Positions 39,578 through 48,600 of a DNA stretch of 64,000 nucleotides are shown one piece after another (within the stretch, counting starts at the first letter, position 1; every line of letters starts with the position of its first letter). The DNA is from Bradyrhizobium sp. NDS-1. GTDB taxonomy: Bacteria; Pseudomonadota; Alphaproteobacteria; Rhizobiales; Xanthobacteraceae. The translations under genes and the position numbers were made by a program. The stretch spans positions 62,001 through 126,000 of the forward strand of contig NZ_CP136628.1 of NCBI RefSeq assembly GCF_032918005.1, read 5' to 3'. The notes beneath the pieces are model-generated. The model did not search any database. It saw nothing but the letters and a program-made list of their open reading frames with translations, and was not told the DNA's origin.

Positions 39578-40558
39578 TCAGTTTGACGCGGCCGGCTGCC
39601 ACAGGGCCAGCATTCCATCCATTCCGAACCGATCAACCGCCTGCACGACGCCGGTTTGCCCGATTTGATGGGCAATCGAGCCCAAACCAAGGGCTTCCAG
39701 CGCGACAGCGGTCGCCGTCTTGAGGAACGTCAGATCGCCGAGGCGCGGCTGGAGCTTGTAATCGCGCACGCTGAGGCCCTTCTTGACCCCCTTCTGCTCG
39801 ACCAGCCAGGTCACCGCCGTCTTCTCGTCGCCGATCTGGTCGATCAGCTTGAGATCGATCGCCTGGCGCCCGGTGAAGACCCGGCCATCGGCCACTTTCT
39901 CCAGCTGCGTGTCATCCATGCCACGCCGTTCCTTCACCAGCCCCCTGAACCAGGCGTAGGAATCCTTCACCAGGGCATCGAGCGCGGCACGCGCCTCGGG
40001 ACTGGTGGGCTCGTAACCGTTGGGCGCGGCCTTCAGGGGCGACGACTTCACCTCCTCGACCTTGACGCCGATGGTCTTCAAGAGCTCGCTGACGTTCGGA
40101 TATTGGAACAGCACGCCGATCGAGCCGACCAGGGAGCTCTGCTGGGCGACGATGTGGTCGCTCGCGATCGCAGTGATATAGCCGCCGGAGGCGGCAAGGC
40201 CCTCGACCACGACGACGAGCGGCTTCTTCGCCTTCAGACGGGTGAGCGAGTCGTAGAGCTGCTCGGAGCCGGCGGTGGTGCCGCCCGGCGAGTTGATGTG
40301 AACGATGACGGCCGCAGCTTGCGAATTCTCCAGCCGCTCCAGCGCCTGGGTGCGATCGGAATCGCTGCGGATCAGGCCCTCGATATTGACGCGCGCGATG
40401 GAGCCGGCAGATGCGAACGTGCCGCGCGCACCGGGCGTCGCAATCAGCGCAAAGCTTGCAATCGCGGCGACCGCGATCAAAGCGGCCGTCACGCGCCAGA
40501 ACGTCAGCTTGCGGCGAATTCTGCGGCGGTCGACGATGATGTCCGAATCGAGCGACAT
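39578..40558 (-). CDS. sppA: Signal peptide peptidase SppA (36K type)
   Basis: A 326-residue membrane-anchored serine protease that degrades cleaved signal peptides. An N-terminal anchor (WRVTAALIAVAAIASFALIA) precedes the catalytic Ser in EGLAASGGYITA and the general-base Lys in VKSSPLKAAPNGYEPTS; the oxyanion region is INSPGGTTAGSEQLYDSL. It lies between rpsA and ihfB; the sppA-ihfB order is widely conserved in alphaproteobacteria. Confidence 0.95.
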   Translation of the reverse strand: MSLDSDIIVDRRRIRRKLTFWRVTAALIAVAAIASFALIATPGARGTFASAGSIARVNIEGLIRSDSDRTQALERLENSQAAAVIVHINSPGGTTAGSEQLYDSLTRLKAKKPLVVVVEGLAASGGYITAIASDHIVAQQSSLVGSIGVLFQYPNVSELLKTIGVKVEEVKSSPLKAAPNGYEPTSPEARAALDALVKDSYAWFRGLVKERRGMDDTQLEKVADGRVFTGRQAIDLKLIDQIGDEKTAVTWLVEQKGVKKGLSVRDYKLQPRLGDLTFLKTATAVALEALGLGSIAHQIGQTGVVQAVDRFGMDGMLALWQPAASN

Positions 40559-40817
40559 CTGGATATCTCCAAAATGAAAGGCCGGGCGCGTCGTGCCGTC
40601 ACGGCGTGAGCATTAGCTTATCTCGATACATCAATTGCGGCGCAATTTGAAGAAAACAAGGCTCGGCGGCTACGTCGGCCGAGATGCCGCCACATCCTCC
40701 GCTGTCCTCCCGGAGTTACCGGATTGCGTCAAACCACTCCCTTTGGCTATGGCGCCCGGATCTAGGCGCGCTTTCGGCGCGCTTGTCCGGGACGACGACT
40801 GCGTTCGTGGGGACAAC
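40559..40817. other. Intergenic region sppA / rpsA
   Basis: No gene is supported. It holds a repeat-like stretch GATCTAGGCGCGCTTTCGGCGCGC near 40760 followed by CGGGACGACGACTGCG, of the type seen between other genes in this window. The sppA promoter on the minus strand must be here or after the rpsA terminator at 40818-40846. Confidence 0.45.
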
Positions 40818-40846
40818 AAAAAAGCCCCGGCTCGCGCCGGGGCTTT
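40818..40846 (-). terminator. Intrinsic terminator of rpsA
   Basis: Read on the minus strand, GCCCCGGC, a 4-base loop and GCCGGGGC form an 8-bp stem extended by AAA/TTT, followed directly by a run of T. It lies 26 bases beyond the rpsA stop, and separates the aroA-cmk-rpsA unit from sppA. Confidence 0.9.
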
Positions 40847-40871
40847 GATGTCAGCGAAACGCAGGTTTCGC

Positions 40872-42578
40872 TTACTTGCTATCGCGGTTCTTGAGCGCGG
40901 TGCCCAGGATGTCGCCGAGCGTCGCACCCGAATCGGAGGAGCCGTACTGCGCGATGGCTTCCTTCTCTTCGGCGACTTCGAGCGCCTTGATCGACACCTG
41001 GACCTTGCGGGCCTTCTTGTCGAACTGGATCACGCGGGCATCGACCTTCTCGCCGACGGCAAAGCGTTCGGCGCGCTGGTCGTTGCGGTCACGGGCGAGC
41101 TCGGAGCGCTTGATGAAGGTCGAGAAGTCGGTGCCGGTGATCTTCACCTCGATACCGCTCTCCTTCACTTCGAGCACTTCGCAGGTCACGACCGCGCCCT
41201 TCTTGACATCGCCCGGCTCGGCGAAGGGGTCGCCTTCGAGCTGCTTGATGCCGAGCGAGATGCGCTCCTTCTCGACGTCCACATCGAGCACCACGGCCTT
41301 CACCATGTCGCCCTTCTTGTAGTTGTCGATCACCTGCTCGCCCGGAAGCTTCCAGTCGAGGTCCGAGAGATGGACCATGCCGTCGACGTCGCCCTCGAGG
41401 CCCAGGAACAGACCGAACTCGGTCTTGTTCTTGACCTCGCCCTCGACCACCGAACCGGTCGGGTGACCTTCGACGAAGACCTCCCAGGGGTTGCGCATGG
41501 TCTGCTTGAGGCCGAGCGAGATGCGGCGCTTGACCGAATCGACTTCCAGGACCTGCACGTCGACTTCCTGCGAGGTCGACACGATCTTGCCGGGGTGCAT
41601 GTTCTTCTTGGTCCACGACATCTCGGAGACGTGGATCAGACCTTCGATGCCCGGCTCGAGCTCGACGAACGCACCGTAGTCGGTGATGTTGGTGACGCGG
41701 CCGGTGAAGCGGGCACCCAACGGGTACTTGGCTTCGATGCCCTGCCACGGATCGTCCAGCAGCTGCTTCATGCCCAGCGAGATGCGGTGCGTCTCGTGGT
41801 TGATCTTGATGATCTTGACCTTCACGGTCTGGCCGATCGAGAGCACCTCGGTCGGGTGGTTGACGCGGCGCCACGCGATGTCGGTGACGTGCAGCAGGCC
41901 GTCGATGCCGCCGAGGTCAACGAACGCACCGTAATCGGTGATGTTCTTGACCACGCCGTCGATGACCTGACCCTCTTCGAGGTTCTGCACCAGCTCCTGG
42001 CGCTGCTCGGCGCGGGTCTCTTCCAGCACGGTGCGGCGGGAGACGACGATGTTGCCGCGGCGACGGTCCATCTTGAGGATCTGGAACGGCTGCGAGTTGT
42101 TCATCAGCGGCGCAACGTCGCGGATCGGACGAATGTCGACCTGCGAGCGCGGCAGGAAGGCCACGGCACCGTCGAGATCGACCGTGAAGCCGCCCTTGAC
42201 CTGGTTGAAGATGACGCCGTTGACCTTCTCGTTGTTCTGGAACGCCTTCTCGAGCTTGCCCCAGCTCTCTTCGCGGCGCGCCTTGTCGCGCGACAGCACG
42301 GCTTCGCCGAGGGCGTTCTCGATGCGATCGAGGAACACTTCCACCTCGTCGCCGACCTTCAGTTCACTGTCACGGCCGGGGCCGGAAAATTCGCGCAGGG
42401 CGACGCGGCCCTCGGTCTTCAGGCCGACGTCGATGACGGCCATGTCCTTTTCAATTGCAACCACCTTGCCCTTGACGACGGAGCTTTCCTGCAGGTTGCC
42501 GCCTGCGAAGGACTCGTCGAGCATCGCGGCGAAATCGTCGCGCGAGGGGCTATAGGTATCAGCAGAAGTCGAAGCCAT
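40872..42578 (-). CDS. rpsA: 30S ribosomal protein S1 RpsA
   Basis: A 568-residue protein with six S1 RNA-binding repeats: VVKGKVVAIEKDMAVIDVGLKTEGRV, VNGVIFNQVKGGFTVDLDGAVAFLPRSQ, VIDGVVKNITDYGAFVDLGGIDGLLHVTD, FTGRVTNITDYGAFVELEPGIEGLIHVSE, VVEGEVKNKTEFGLFLGLEGDVDGMVHLSD and VTCEVLEVKESGIEVKITGTDFSTF. It unfolds mRNA during initiation. ATG 42578 (MASTSADTYSPSRDDFAAML) follows GGAGA. A terminator follows; cmk is directly upstream, as in E. coli. Confidence 0.98.
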   Translation of the reverse strand: MASTSADTYSPSRDDFAAMLDESFAGGNLQESSVVKGKVVAIEKDMAVIDVGLKTEGRVALREFSGPGRDSELKVGDEVEVFLDRIENALGEAVLSRDKARREESWGKLEKAFQNNEKVNGVIFNQVKGGFTVDLDGAVAFLPRSQVDIRPIRDVAPLMNNSQPFQILKMDRRRGNIVVSRRTVLEETRAEQRQELVQNLEEGQVIDGVVKNITDYGAFVDLGGIDGLLHVTDIAWRRVNHPTEVLSIGQTVKVKIIKINHETHRISLGMKQLLDDPWQGIEAKYPLGARFTGRVTNITDYGAFVELEPGIEGLIHVSEMSWTKKNMHPGKIVSTSQEVDVQVLEVDSVKRRISLGLKQTMRNPWEVFVEGHPTGSVVEGEVKNKTEFGLFLGLEGDVDGMVHLSDLDWKLPGEQVIDNYKKGDMVKAVVLDVDVEKERISLGIKQLEGDPFAEPGDVKKGAVVTCEVLEVKESGIEVKITGTDFSTFIKRSELARDRNDQRAERFAVGEKVDARVIQFDKKARKVQVSIKALEVAEEKEAIAQYGSSDSGATLGDILGTALKNRDSK

Positions 42579-42844
42579 TTGTTCTCCAATTGCGGATGTC
42601 GTGCCGGCCGTTGGGTTCATGGGCGCATCGCACGCGCAGTGTCGGAAGGTCCGCAAAACCTTCGAGCGACCGCTCGCTGCTCCGGCTCGCACCGAAACGG
42701 CGGAAGCGGGCCGGCTGGGCCCGCGCGTTCAATACGTGGAAATCTTTCGTCCGGAGCCTGGATCGCACCGGTCCCGAAACGAAGGACCTGACGTATCGAC
42801 CTCAACGAGCGGGAGCGGGCACTTCCTCCAATGACGGCGGCGGC

Positions 42845-43483
42845 TTAACCCCGCGACCGGCCCGCTCGGACAGCCTCGATAATGTCGATGGCGGCCCGGA
42901 CGCCGCCTTCTATATCCAGTTGGGAGTTATCTAGCAAGTAAGCATCCGGGGCCGGTTTCAAAGGCGCAATCGGCCGATTCTTGTCGCGTTCGTCGCGCTG
43001 GAGGATGTCGGCAAGCACGGCCGCCTCGTCCGCCTCCTCGCCCCTCGCCCTGGCCTCCATGGTCCGGCGGCGGGCGCGAACCTTGGGGTCGGCGACGACG
43101 AAGATCTTCACGTCGGCATGCGGGCAGATCACGGTTCCAATGTCGCGGCCATCCAGCACCGCGCCGGGCGGATCGGCCGCGAACTGGCGCTGGAAATTGA
43201 CCAGGACCTCGCGAACCCTGGGGATCGCCGAGACGATGGAAGCGCCCTCGCCGGCCTTCTGGGTCTTGAGGGCGGGATTGCCGAACTTTTCGGGATCGAG
43301 CTCCAAAGCCGCCTGCACGGCGGCCGTCTCGTCGGTGAGATCGTGGCCGGACTGCATCAGGGCGTAGGCCACCGCGCGATAGATCACGCCGGTATCGAGA
43401 TGACGATAGCCGTAATGGTGAGCCAGACGCTTGCCGAGCGTCCCCTTGCCCGAAGCCGCGGGCCCGTCGATAGCGATGATCAT
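42845..43483 (-). CDS. cmk: Cytidylate kinase Cmk
   Basis: A 212-residue (d)CMP kinase. The P-loop is [41 protein letters not shown], and [32 protein letters not shown] with [36 protein letters not shown] are family signatures. Overlaps aroA by four bases (ATGA), and precedes rpsA by 266 bases. Confidence 0.98.
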   Translation of the reverse strand: MIIAIDGPAASGKGTLGKRLAHHYGYRHLDTGVIYRAVAYALMQSGHDLTDETAAVQAALELDPEKFGNPALKTQKAGEGASIVSAIPRVREVLVNFQRQFAADPPGAVLDGRDIGTVICPHADVKIFVVADPKVRARRRTMEARARGEEADEAAVLADILQRDERDKNRPIAPLKPAPDAYLLDNSQLDIEGGVRAAIDIIEAVRAGRSRG

Positions 43484-44817
43484 GAAAACTCGGCCCCTAG
43501 CGAACGCATCATCGGAATGAAATCCGGAAAGCTGGTGGCGATGAAGGCGGTGTCGTCGACGCTCACGGGCTGGTCGGAGGCGCAGCCCATCACCAGCGCG
43601 GACATCGCGATGCGATGGTCCATATGGGTGGCGACGGTGCCGCCGCCGGGAACGTGACCGCGGCCTTCGACAATCAGATCGTCGCCGGAGATCTCGACCT
43701 TCACGCCGTTGACGCGCAGCATGGCAGCGGTTGCCTCAAGGCGATCGGATTCCTTGACGCGCAGCTCGTGCAGGCCGCGCATGATGGTGGTGCCCTCGGC
43801 AAAGGACGCCGCCACCGCCAGCACCAGATATTCGTCGATCATCGAGGGCGCACGCTCCGGCGGCACCTCGACGCCACGGAGCTTCGAGGCCCGTACGCGC
43901 AATTGCGCCATCGGCTCGCCGGCGTCCCCGCGGACGTCGCGTTCCTCGATGGAAGCGCCCATCTCGCGCAGTGTGGTGAACAGGCCCGTGCGCAGCGGAT
44001 TGGTCATGACGTCGGACAGGACGACATCGGAGCCCTCGACGATCAATGCTGCGACCACCGGGAAAGCCGCCGAGGACGGATCGGCGGGCACCACCACGGC
44101 GGCGCCGTGCAGCTCGGGCTGGCCCTTGAGCGTGATACGGCGGCCATGCGCGCCCTCTCGCGCCGAGGAAATGTCGGCCCCAAAATGCTTCAGCATCAAT
44201 TCAGTATGATCGCGGCTGGCTTCAGTCTCGATCACGGTCGTGGTGCCCGGTGCGGCGAGGCCCGCCAGCAACACCGCCGATTTGATCTGGGCCGAGGCGA
44301 CCGGGGTCGTGTAGGTGATCGGCAACGGATCGCGCGCGCCCTGAAGGGTCAGAGGCAGACGGCCGCCCTCGCCACCGGAAATGACCCTCGCGCCCATCTT
44401 TTCGAGGGGATCGAGGATCCGGCGCATCGGGCGGCTGCGGAGCGAGGCATCGCCGTCGAACACCGCCGAGATCGGACAGCCCGCGACGGCGCCCATGACC
44501 AGCCGGCAGCCGGTGCCGGAGTTGCCGAAATCCAAGGGCGCCCTGGGCGGGGCGAAGCCCGCGACGCCGACGCCGTTCACCTTCCAGGCGAAATCGCCGG
44601 TGCGCTCGACCCCGGCGCCCAGCGCCTGCATGGATTTGGCGGTGTTGAGAACGTCCTCGCCTTCCAGAAGGCCCGAAATCCTGGTCTCACCGACCGCGAG
44701 CGCACCCAGGATGAGAGCCCGATGAGAAATCGACTTGTCCCCGGGCACCCGTACTTTCCCGGTCAGGGGACCGCTGGCGCGAGACTGAAGCGGCCTCGGT
44801 TGGTCGGAATGAGTCAA
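43480..44817 (-). CDS. aroA: 5-enolpyruvylshikimate-3-phosphate synthase AroA (class II type)
   Basis: A 445-residue enzyme of the shikimate pathway resembling the Agrobacterium CP4 class II type: [56 protein letters not shown]-like [38 protein letters not shown], and [14 protein letters not shown]. The residue matching CP4 Ala100 is Gly101 here (NSGTG versus NAATG). TTG 44817 with AAGGA eight bases before is preferred over the open frame's ATG at 44865. It is the first gene of aroA-cmk-rpsA. Confidence 0.95.
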   Translation of the reverse strand: MTHSDQPRPLQSRASGPLTGKVRVPGDKSISHRALILGALAVGETRISGLLEGEDVLNTAKSMQALGAGVERTGDFAWKVNGVGVAGFAPPRAPLDFGNSGTGCRLVMGAVAGCPISAVFDGDASLRSRPMRRILDPLEKMGARVISGGEGGRLPLTLQGARDPLPITYTTPVASAQIKSAVLLAGLAAPGTTTVIETEASRDHTELMLKHFGADISSAREGAHGRRITLKGQPELHGAAVVVPADPSSAAFPVVAALIVEGSDVVLSDVMTNPLRTGLFTTLREMGASIEERDVRGDAGEPMAQLRVRASKLRGVEVPPERAPSMIDEYLVLAVAASFAEGTTIMRGLHELRVKESDRLEATAAMLRVNGVKVEISGDDLIVEGRGHVPGGGTVATHMDHRIAMSALVMGCASDQPVSVDDTAFIATSFPDFIPMMRSLGAEFS

Positions 44818-44977
44818 GATTGTGTCCTTGGATGAGCCCCGAGGGGACTGCGGCGCAGGTACCACATGGCCCCGGCCCCGTCACGGGCATGTCGTTCTCC
44901 CGTAATGCGCTATTGACAGCGGCCCGCCAACTAGCCAAGTGAAACACCGCTTTTCAGACATTCCCAGGATTCCTGCC

Positions 44978-45385
44978 GTGGCCAAGTCCGAACTCGGAAC
45001 TAAACGTATTTGCCCGACCACGGGCAAGAAGTTCTATGACCTCAACAAGAATCCGGTGATCTCGCCCTATACCGGCGAAGTGGTGCCGATCGCCCCGGTG
45101 GCGCCGGCGCGCGCGCCCCGCGGCGCCGAAGCCCGACACGCGGCGACGGCGGATGCTACGCCCGAGCCGGCAGAGGTCGAAGAGGTCTCGCTGGAGGAGG
45201 CCGACGCCGAGGAGAACACCGGCAAGGTCAAGGCCGTGGTGCCCGAATCCGAGGACGATATCGAGGTCGACGAGACCCTCGATGACGACGATGACGATGA
45301 TTCGACCTTCATTGCAGACGAAGAAGAAGGCGATGAGGACGTGACCGACATCATTGGTGATGTCGGAGGTGATGAAGAGACTTGA
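44978..45385 (+). CDS. TIGR02300 family (FYDLN acid) protein
   Basis: A 135-residue protein with a short N-terminal domain AKSELGTKRICPTTGKKFYDLNKNPVISPYTGE, which defines the FYDLN acid family, followed by a long acidic tail (DETLDDDDDDDSTFIADEEEGDEDVTD). Function is unknown. The GTG at 44978 is favoured because the family starts with AKSELGTKR; the frame opens at an ATG at 44939. It is divergent from aroA and precedes tRNA-Ala. Confidence 0.85.
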   Translation: MAKSELGTKRICPTTGKKFYDLNKNPVISPYTGEVVPIAPVAPARAPRGAEARHAATADATPEPAEVEEVSLEEADAEENTGKVKAVVPESEDDIEVDETLDDDDDDDSTFIADEEEGDEDVTDIIGDVGGDEET

Positions 45386-45479
45386 GATCAGCCCTGATCT
45401 GTGAAAAAGGGTGCACCGCGCGAGTCACCAGGGCTCGCCGGCTGGGGTGAACCACCAGGGTTCGTCCCGCGAGGACTAA

Positions 45480-45555
<76 letters not shown>

Positions 45556-45710
45556 GCCTTCGCTGGCTTCGCCAGCTACGGCTCGGCAGGCCAGCTCCGC
45601 TCTGTCGTAGCGAAGCTAGCGAAGGCTGCCGCGGCGTAGCCCGAAGGGCGAAGCCGGGCCTCGGCAAGCGCATGCATATCCAATAGGCTGAACGGCGGAG
45701 ACGATCCGCC
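45556..45710. repeat. Inverted repeat segment after tRNA-Ala
   Basis: CCTTCGCTGGCTTCGCCAGC (about 45558) and GTAGCGAAGCTAGCGAAGG (about 45608) face each other, giving a long imperfect hairpin, followed by GGCGTAGCCCGAAGGGCGAAG. This is of the genomic repeat type seen elsewhere in the window. No gene is supported. Confidence 0.65.
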
Positions 45711-45947
45711 GTGAAGTACGTCTACATCCTTGAGACCCTCGATTCCCTCCACTTCTATGTCGGGATTACCGACGACCTGCGCGCCCGATTGACGAAGCAC
45801 AATGCTGGCGAGGTACCTCACACCTCGAAATTCGGACCTTGGCGTGTTAAGACTTATGTCGCTTTCAGTAACGAAAAGCAGGCAATCGCGTTCGAAAGGT
45901 ACCTAAAGTCAGCGTCCGGCCGCGCGTTCGCCAAGAAGCGCCTCTAA
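45711..45947 (+). CDS. GIY-YIG nuclease family protein (UPF0213/YhbQ-like)
   Basis: A 78-residue single-domain protein with KYVYILETLDSLHFYVGITDDLRARLTKHNAG, a degenerate GIY-YIG pair (VYI...YVG) and conserved Arg in LRARLTKHN, then FERYLKSASGRAFAKKRL with the catalytic Glu. Small members are common in Bradyrhizobium genomes and of unknown role. The GTG at 45711 is the start. Adjacent repeats and tRNA could hint at mobility but no other mobile gene is present. Confidence 0.8.
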   Translation: MKYVYILETLDSLHFYVGITDDLRARLTKHNAGEVPHTSKFGPWRVKTYVAFSNEKQAIAFERYLKSASGRAFAKKRL

Positions 45948-45953
45948 CCTCCC

Positions 45954-46415
45954 CTACTCCCCGATCACCGCGTTCAGCCGATCCCTCAACGCCACGATCT
46001 CGTCCTTCATCGCCACCAACTCCGACACCGAGCAGTCCGACGCCGCCAGGATCGACTGCGGCACGGCCCGCGCCTTGTCCTTCAGCGCGTGTCCTTGCGC
46101 CGTCAGCGCGATCAGGACCTGACGCTCGTCCTCGCTCGAGCGGGTGCGCTTGACGAGATGGGCGGCCTCCAGCCGCTTGAGCAGCGGCGTCAGTGTGCCC
46201 GAATCCAGGAACAATCTTTCGCCGATGTCCTTGACCGGAACGTCGTCGCGCTCCCACAGCACCAGCATGACGAGATATTGCGGATAGGTCAGGCCGAGCC
46301 GGTCCAAAAGCGGCTTGTAGACGCGGTTGAAGGCATGCGCGGCTGAATAGACCGCGAAGCAGATCTGGTTGTCGAGCCGCAGCGGCGCGTCCGCTGCCGA
46401 TGATTTTCGAGGCAT
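45954..46415 (-). CDS. ohrR: MarR-family organic hydroperoxide sensor OhrR
   Basis: A 153-residue regulator with the winged-helix MarR fold ([91 protein letters not shown]). Cys19 (NQICFAVYS) is at the place of the peroxide-reactive cysteine of OhrR. It represses the divergent ohr until oxidised. The ATG at 46415 gives the usual short N-terminus; upstream in-frame starts at 46442 and 46547 overlap the operator. Confidence 0.9.
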   Translation of the reverse strand: MPRKSSAADAPLRLDNQICFAVYSAAHAFNRVYKPLLDRLGLTYPQYLVMLVLWERDDVPVKDIGERLFLDSGTLTPLLKRLEAAHLVKRTRSSEDERQVLIALTAQGHALKDKARAVPQSILAASDCSVSELVAMKDEIVALRDRLNAVIGE

Positions 46416-46460
46416 GGAGAATCTCTTCAGGACTTGTCTCATTCTGGCGCCCCGCGCCGG

Positions 46461-46488
46461 CACATTCAATTGCGAACAATTAAATGTG
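46461..46488. promoter_or_regulatory. 28-bp near-perfect palindrome, putative OhrR operator 1
   Basis: CACATT-C-AATTG-CGAA-CAATT-A-AATGTG has two 12-base arms differing at one pair and a 4-base centre. It sits between divergent ohrR and ohr. The known OhrR sites of alphaproteobacteria are AT-rich inverted repeats of this look; binding is inferred. Confidence 0.7.
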
Positions 46489-46495
46489 AAGCGGT

Positions 46496-46524
46496 GCAAT
46501 TTCAATTGCGCGCAATCTAATTGC
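46496..46524. promoter_or_regulatory. Second palindrome, putative OhrR operator 2
   Basis: A perfect 12-base core ATTGCGCGCAAT (46505-46516) is embraced by GCAATT (46496) and AATTGC (ending 46524). It repeats the AATTGC motif of operator 1, is centred about 36 bases from it, and lies 46 bases before the ohr ATG. Confidence 0.65.
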
Positions 46525-46569
46525 CTGCGATATAGATCGCGTCCCAACGAACCCCCAAGGGAGACGACA

Positions 46570-46995
46570 ATGTCCGTGAACGTCCTCTACAAGACCAGCG
46601 CCAAGGCGACCGGCGGCCGCGACGGCCATGCTGCAACCCTCGACGGCGCGCTCGACGTCAAGCTGACCACGCCGAAGGAGCTCGGCGGTGGCGGCGGCGC
46701 CGGCAACAATCCCGAGCAGCTGTTCGCGGCCGGCTATGCCGCCTGCTTCATCGGCGCGATGAAGTTCGTGGCCTCGCAGGGCGGCCCCAAGGTTCCGGCT
46801 GACGCCTCCGTCACCTCGACCGTCGGCATCGGCCCGCGCTCCGAGGGCGGCTTCGGCCTCGATATCGACCTCGCCGTCTCGCTGCCGGGCCTCGCCCGCG
46901 CTGAGGCCGAGGCGCTGGTCGAGAAGGCGCACCAGGTGTGCCCCTACTCCAACGCCACGCGCGGCAATGTCGACGTTCGCCTGACGGTCGTCTGA
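46570..46995 (+). CDS. ohr: Organic hydroperoxide resistance protein Ohr
   Basis: A 141-residue thiol peroxidase of the Ohr/OsmC fold that detoxifies organic hydroperoxides with lipoylated partners. The catalytic cysteines are Cys59 ([11 protein letters not shown]) and Cys124 ([13 protein letters not shown]), and the Arg/Glu of the active site are present in PEQLFAAG. The ATG at 46570 lies after GGGAGACGAC. Controlled by divergent ohrR through the operators at 46461-46524. Confidence 0.97.
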   Translation: MSVNVLYKTSAKATGGRDGHAATLDGALDVKLTTPKELGGGGGAGNNPEQLFAAGYAACFIGAMKFVASQGGPKVPADASVTSTVGIGPRSEGGFGLDIDLAVSLPGLARAEAEALVEKAHQVCPYSNATRGNVDVRLTVV

Positions 46996-47173
46996 CCGGA
47001 ACGGTGGATCGGCCGGTCCGAAATCCCCCTCGGGCCGGCCGCTTCCGCCGATTTGCCATTCTGCGGGATGGCGCCGTGGCGGCGCGCATACGCCCCTGCC
47101 CGCGGGGCCATTGCCGGCCTGCACGAACCTCGCTAGGCCTGTGATCAATTGTCGACACAGGGAAAGCGAAGGC

Positions 47174-48379
47174 ATGAGTTCTGAAGCCGCCACAGGTGCC
47201 ATGAGTGGGCTGCGCGTCATCGATCTCACGCGCGTGCTCGGCGGACCCTACTGCACCCAGATCCTCGCCGACCATGGCGCCGACGTGATCAAGGTCGAGC
47301 CGCCCGCGGGCGACGAAGTGCGCGACTGGGGCCCTCCCTTCCACGACGACGACGCCGCCTATTTCATCGGCATCAACCGCAACAAGCGCTCGATCGGTCT
47401 CGACCTCGCCTCCGAGGGCGGCCGTGCCGTGCTGCTCAAGATGCTGGAGAGCGCCGACGTCCTGATCGAGAATTTCAAGCCGGGTACGCTGGAGAAATGG
47501 GGCATCGGCAACGAGGTGCTGCGCGAGAAATTCCCGCGCCTCGTGCACTGCCGGATCTGCGGCTTCGGTGCCGACGGCCCGCGCGGCGGCAATCCCGGCT
47601 ATGACGCCATCATCCAGGCCATGACCGGCATGATTGCGGCGACCGGCTCGCCCGAGAGTGGGCCGATGCGGATCGGCGTGCCCCTGGTCGACATCGGCAC
47701 CGGCCTCTATGCCGCGATCGGCATCCTGATGGCGCTGTCGGAGCGGCAGCGCTCCGGCAAGGGCCAGTTCCTGGAGACCACGCTGTACGAGACCGGCCTT
47801 GCCATCATGCATCCGCACACCGCGAATTATTTCATGCATGGCAAGCCGCCCTCGCTCACCGGCAACGAGCATCCCAACCTCGTGCCCTACGCGATCTTCC
47901 CGACCAAGACCGACGACATCTTCATCGGCGTCGGCAACGACGGCACCTTCCGCAAGCTCGCCAAGGAGATCGGCAAGCCCGAGCTGGGAACCGATCCGCG
48001 CTTTGCCCGCAACAAGGACCGCATCGCCAATCGCGAGGCGTTGCGCGCCGAGCTCGCCGCGGTGTTCAGCCAGCACGAGGCCGAGCCGCTGTGCAACCGC
48101 CTGCTCGCCGCAGGGCTCCCCGCAGGGCCCGTGCAGAAGATCGATCAGGCGCTGACGAACCCGCACACGATCGCGCGCGGCGATATCATCGAGAAGGATT
48201 GGTACAAGGGCGTCGCCTCGCCGATCCGGCTCGGCCGCAGCAAGCCGAGCCTGCGCCGGCTGCCGCCGAAATTCAGCCAGCACTCGGCAGAGGTGCTGGG
48301 CGAGTTCGGCTACTCCAAGGCCGAGATCGCCGCGATGGTCGAAAAGGGCACCGTCTGCGGCCCCGAGCGCAAGCGCTAG
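47174..48379 (+). CDS. CaiB/BaiF family CoA transferase (class III)
   Basis: A 401-residue family III CoA transferase. Motifs are LRVIDLTRVLGGPYCTQILADHGADVIKVEPPAGDEVR, NRNKRSIGLDLASEGG, ADVLIENFKPGTLEKWGI, and GNPGYDAIIQAMTGMIAATG with the conserved Asp of the enzyme-bound anhydride mechanism. The acyl substrate is not evident. ATG 47174 is favoured by AGCGAAGGC before it. It stands alone between ohr and ugpB. Confidence 0.92.
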   Translation: MSSEAATGAMSGLRVIDLTRVLGGPYCTQILADHGADVIKVEPPAGDEVRDWGPPFHDDDAAYFIGINRNKRSIGLDLASEGGRAVLLKMLESADVLIENFKPGTLEKWGIGNEVLREKFPRLVHCRICGFGADGPRGGNPGYDAIIQAMTGMIAATGSPESGPMRIGVPLVDIGTGLYAAIGILMALSERQRSGKGQFLETTLYETGLAIMHPHTANYFMHGKPPSLTGNEHPNLVPYAIFPTKTDDIFIGVGNDGTFRKLAKEIGKPELGTDPRFARNKDRIANREALRAELAAVFSQHEAEPLCNRLLAAGLPAGPVQKIDQALTNPHTIARGDIIEKDWYKGVASPIRLGRSKPSLRRLPPKFSQHSAEVLGEFGYSKAEIAAMVEKGTVCGPERKR

Positions 48380-48600
48380 GGGCCCATCGCCTTCCTCCGG
48401 ACGAACGATGCCGCACTGCGGCGTGCGCACGCATGTGCAGCGCGAACGGATTTGGCTACCTGCTCCGTCTTCGCCTATTTGACGACTTCCCTTTTCGAGC
48501 GCTTGCCGCTTTCGTTTCTCCCGCTTACACAGTCATGTGAACGTCATATGGCGCTGCTAGCGCAAGCGCTTCTTAGTGACGGGCAAGGGAGGTTTTCTTG

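Noticed and set aside
40635..42791. 718-codon open frame on the plus strand opposite rpsA
   Set aside because: It is antisense to RpsA, has low-complexity His/Asp/Leu composition and is explained by high GC at the third codon position.
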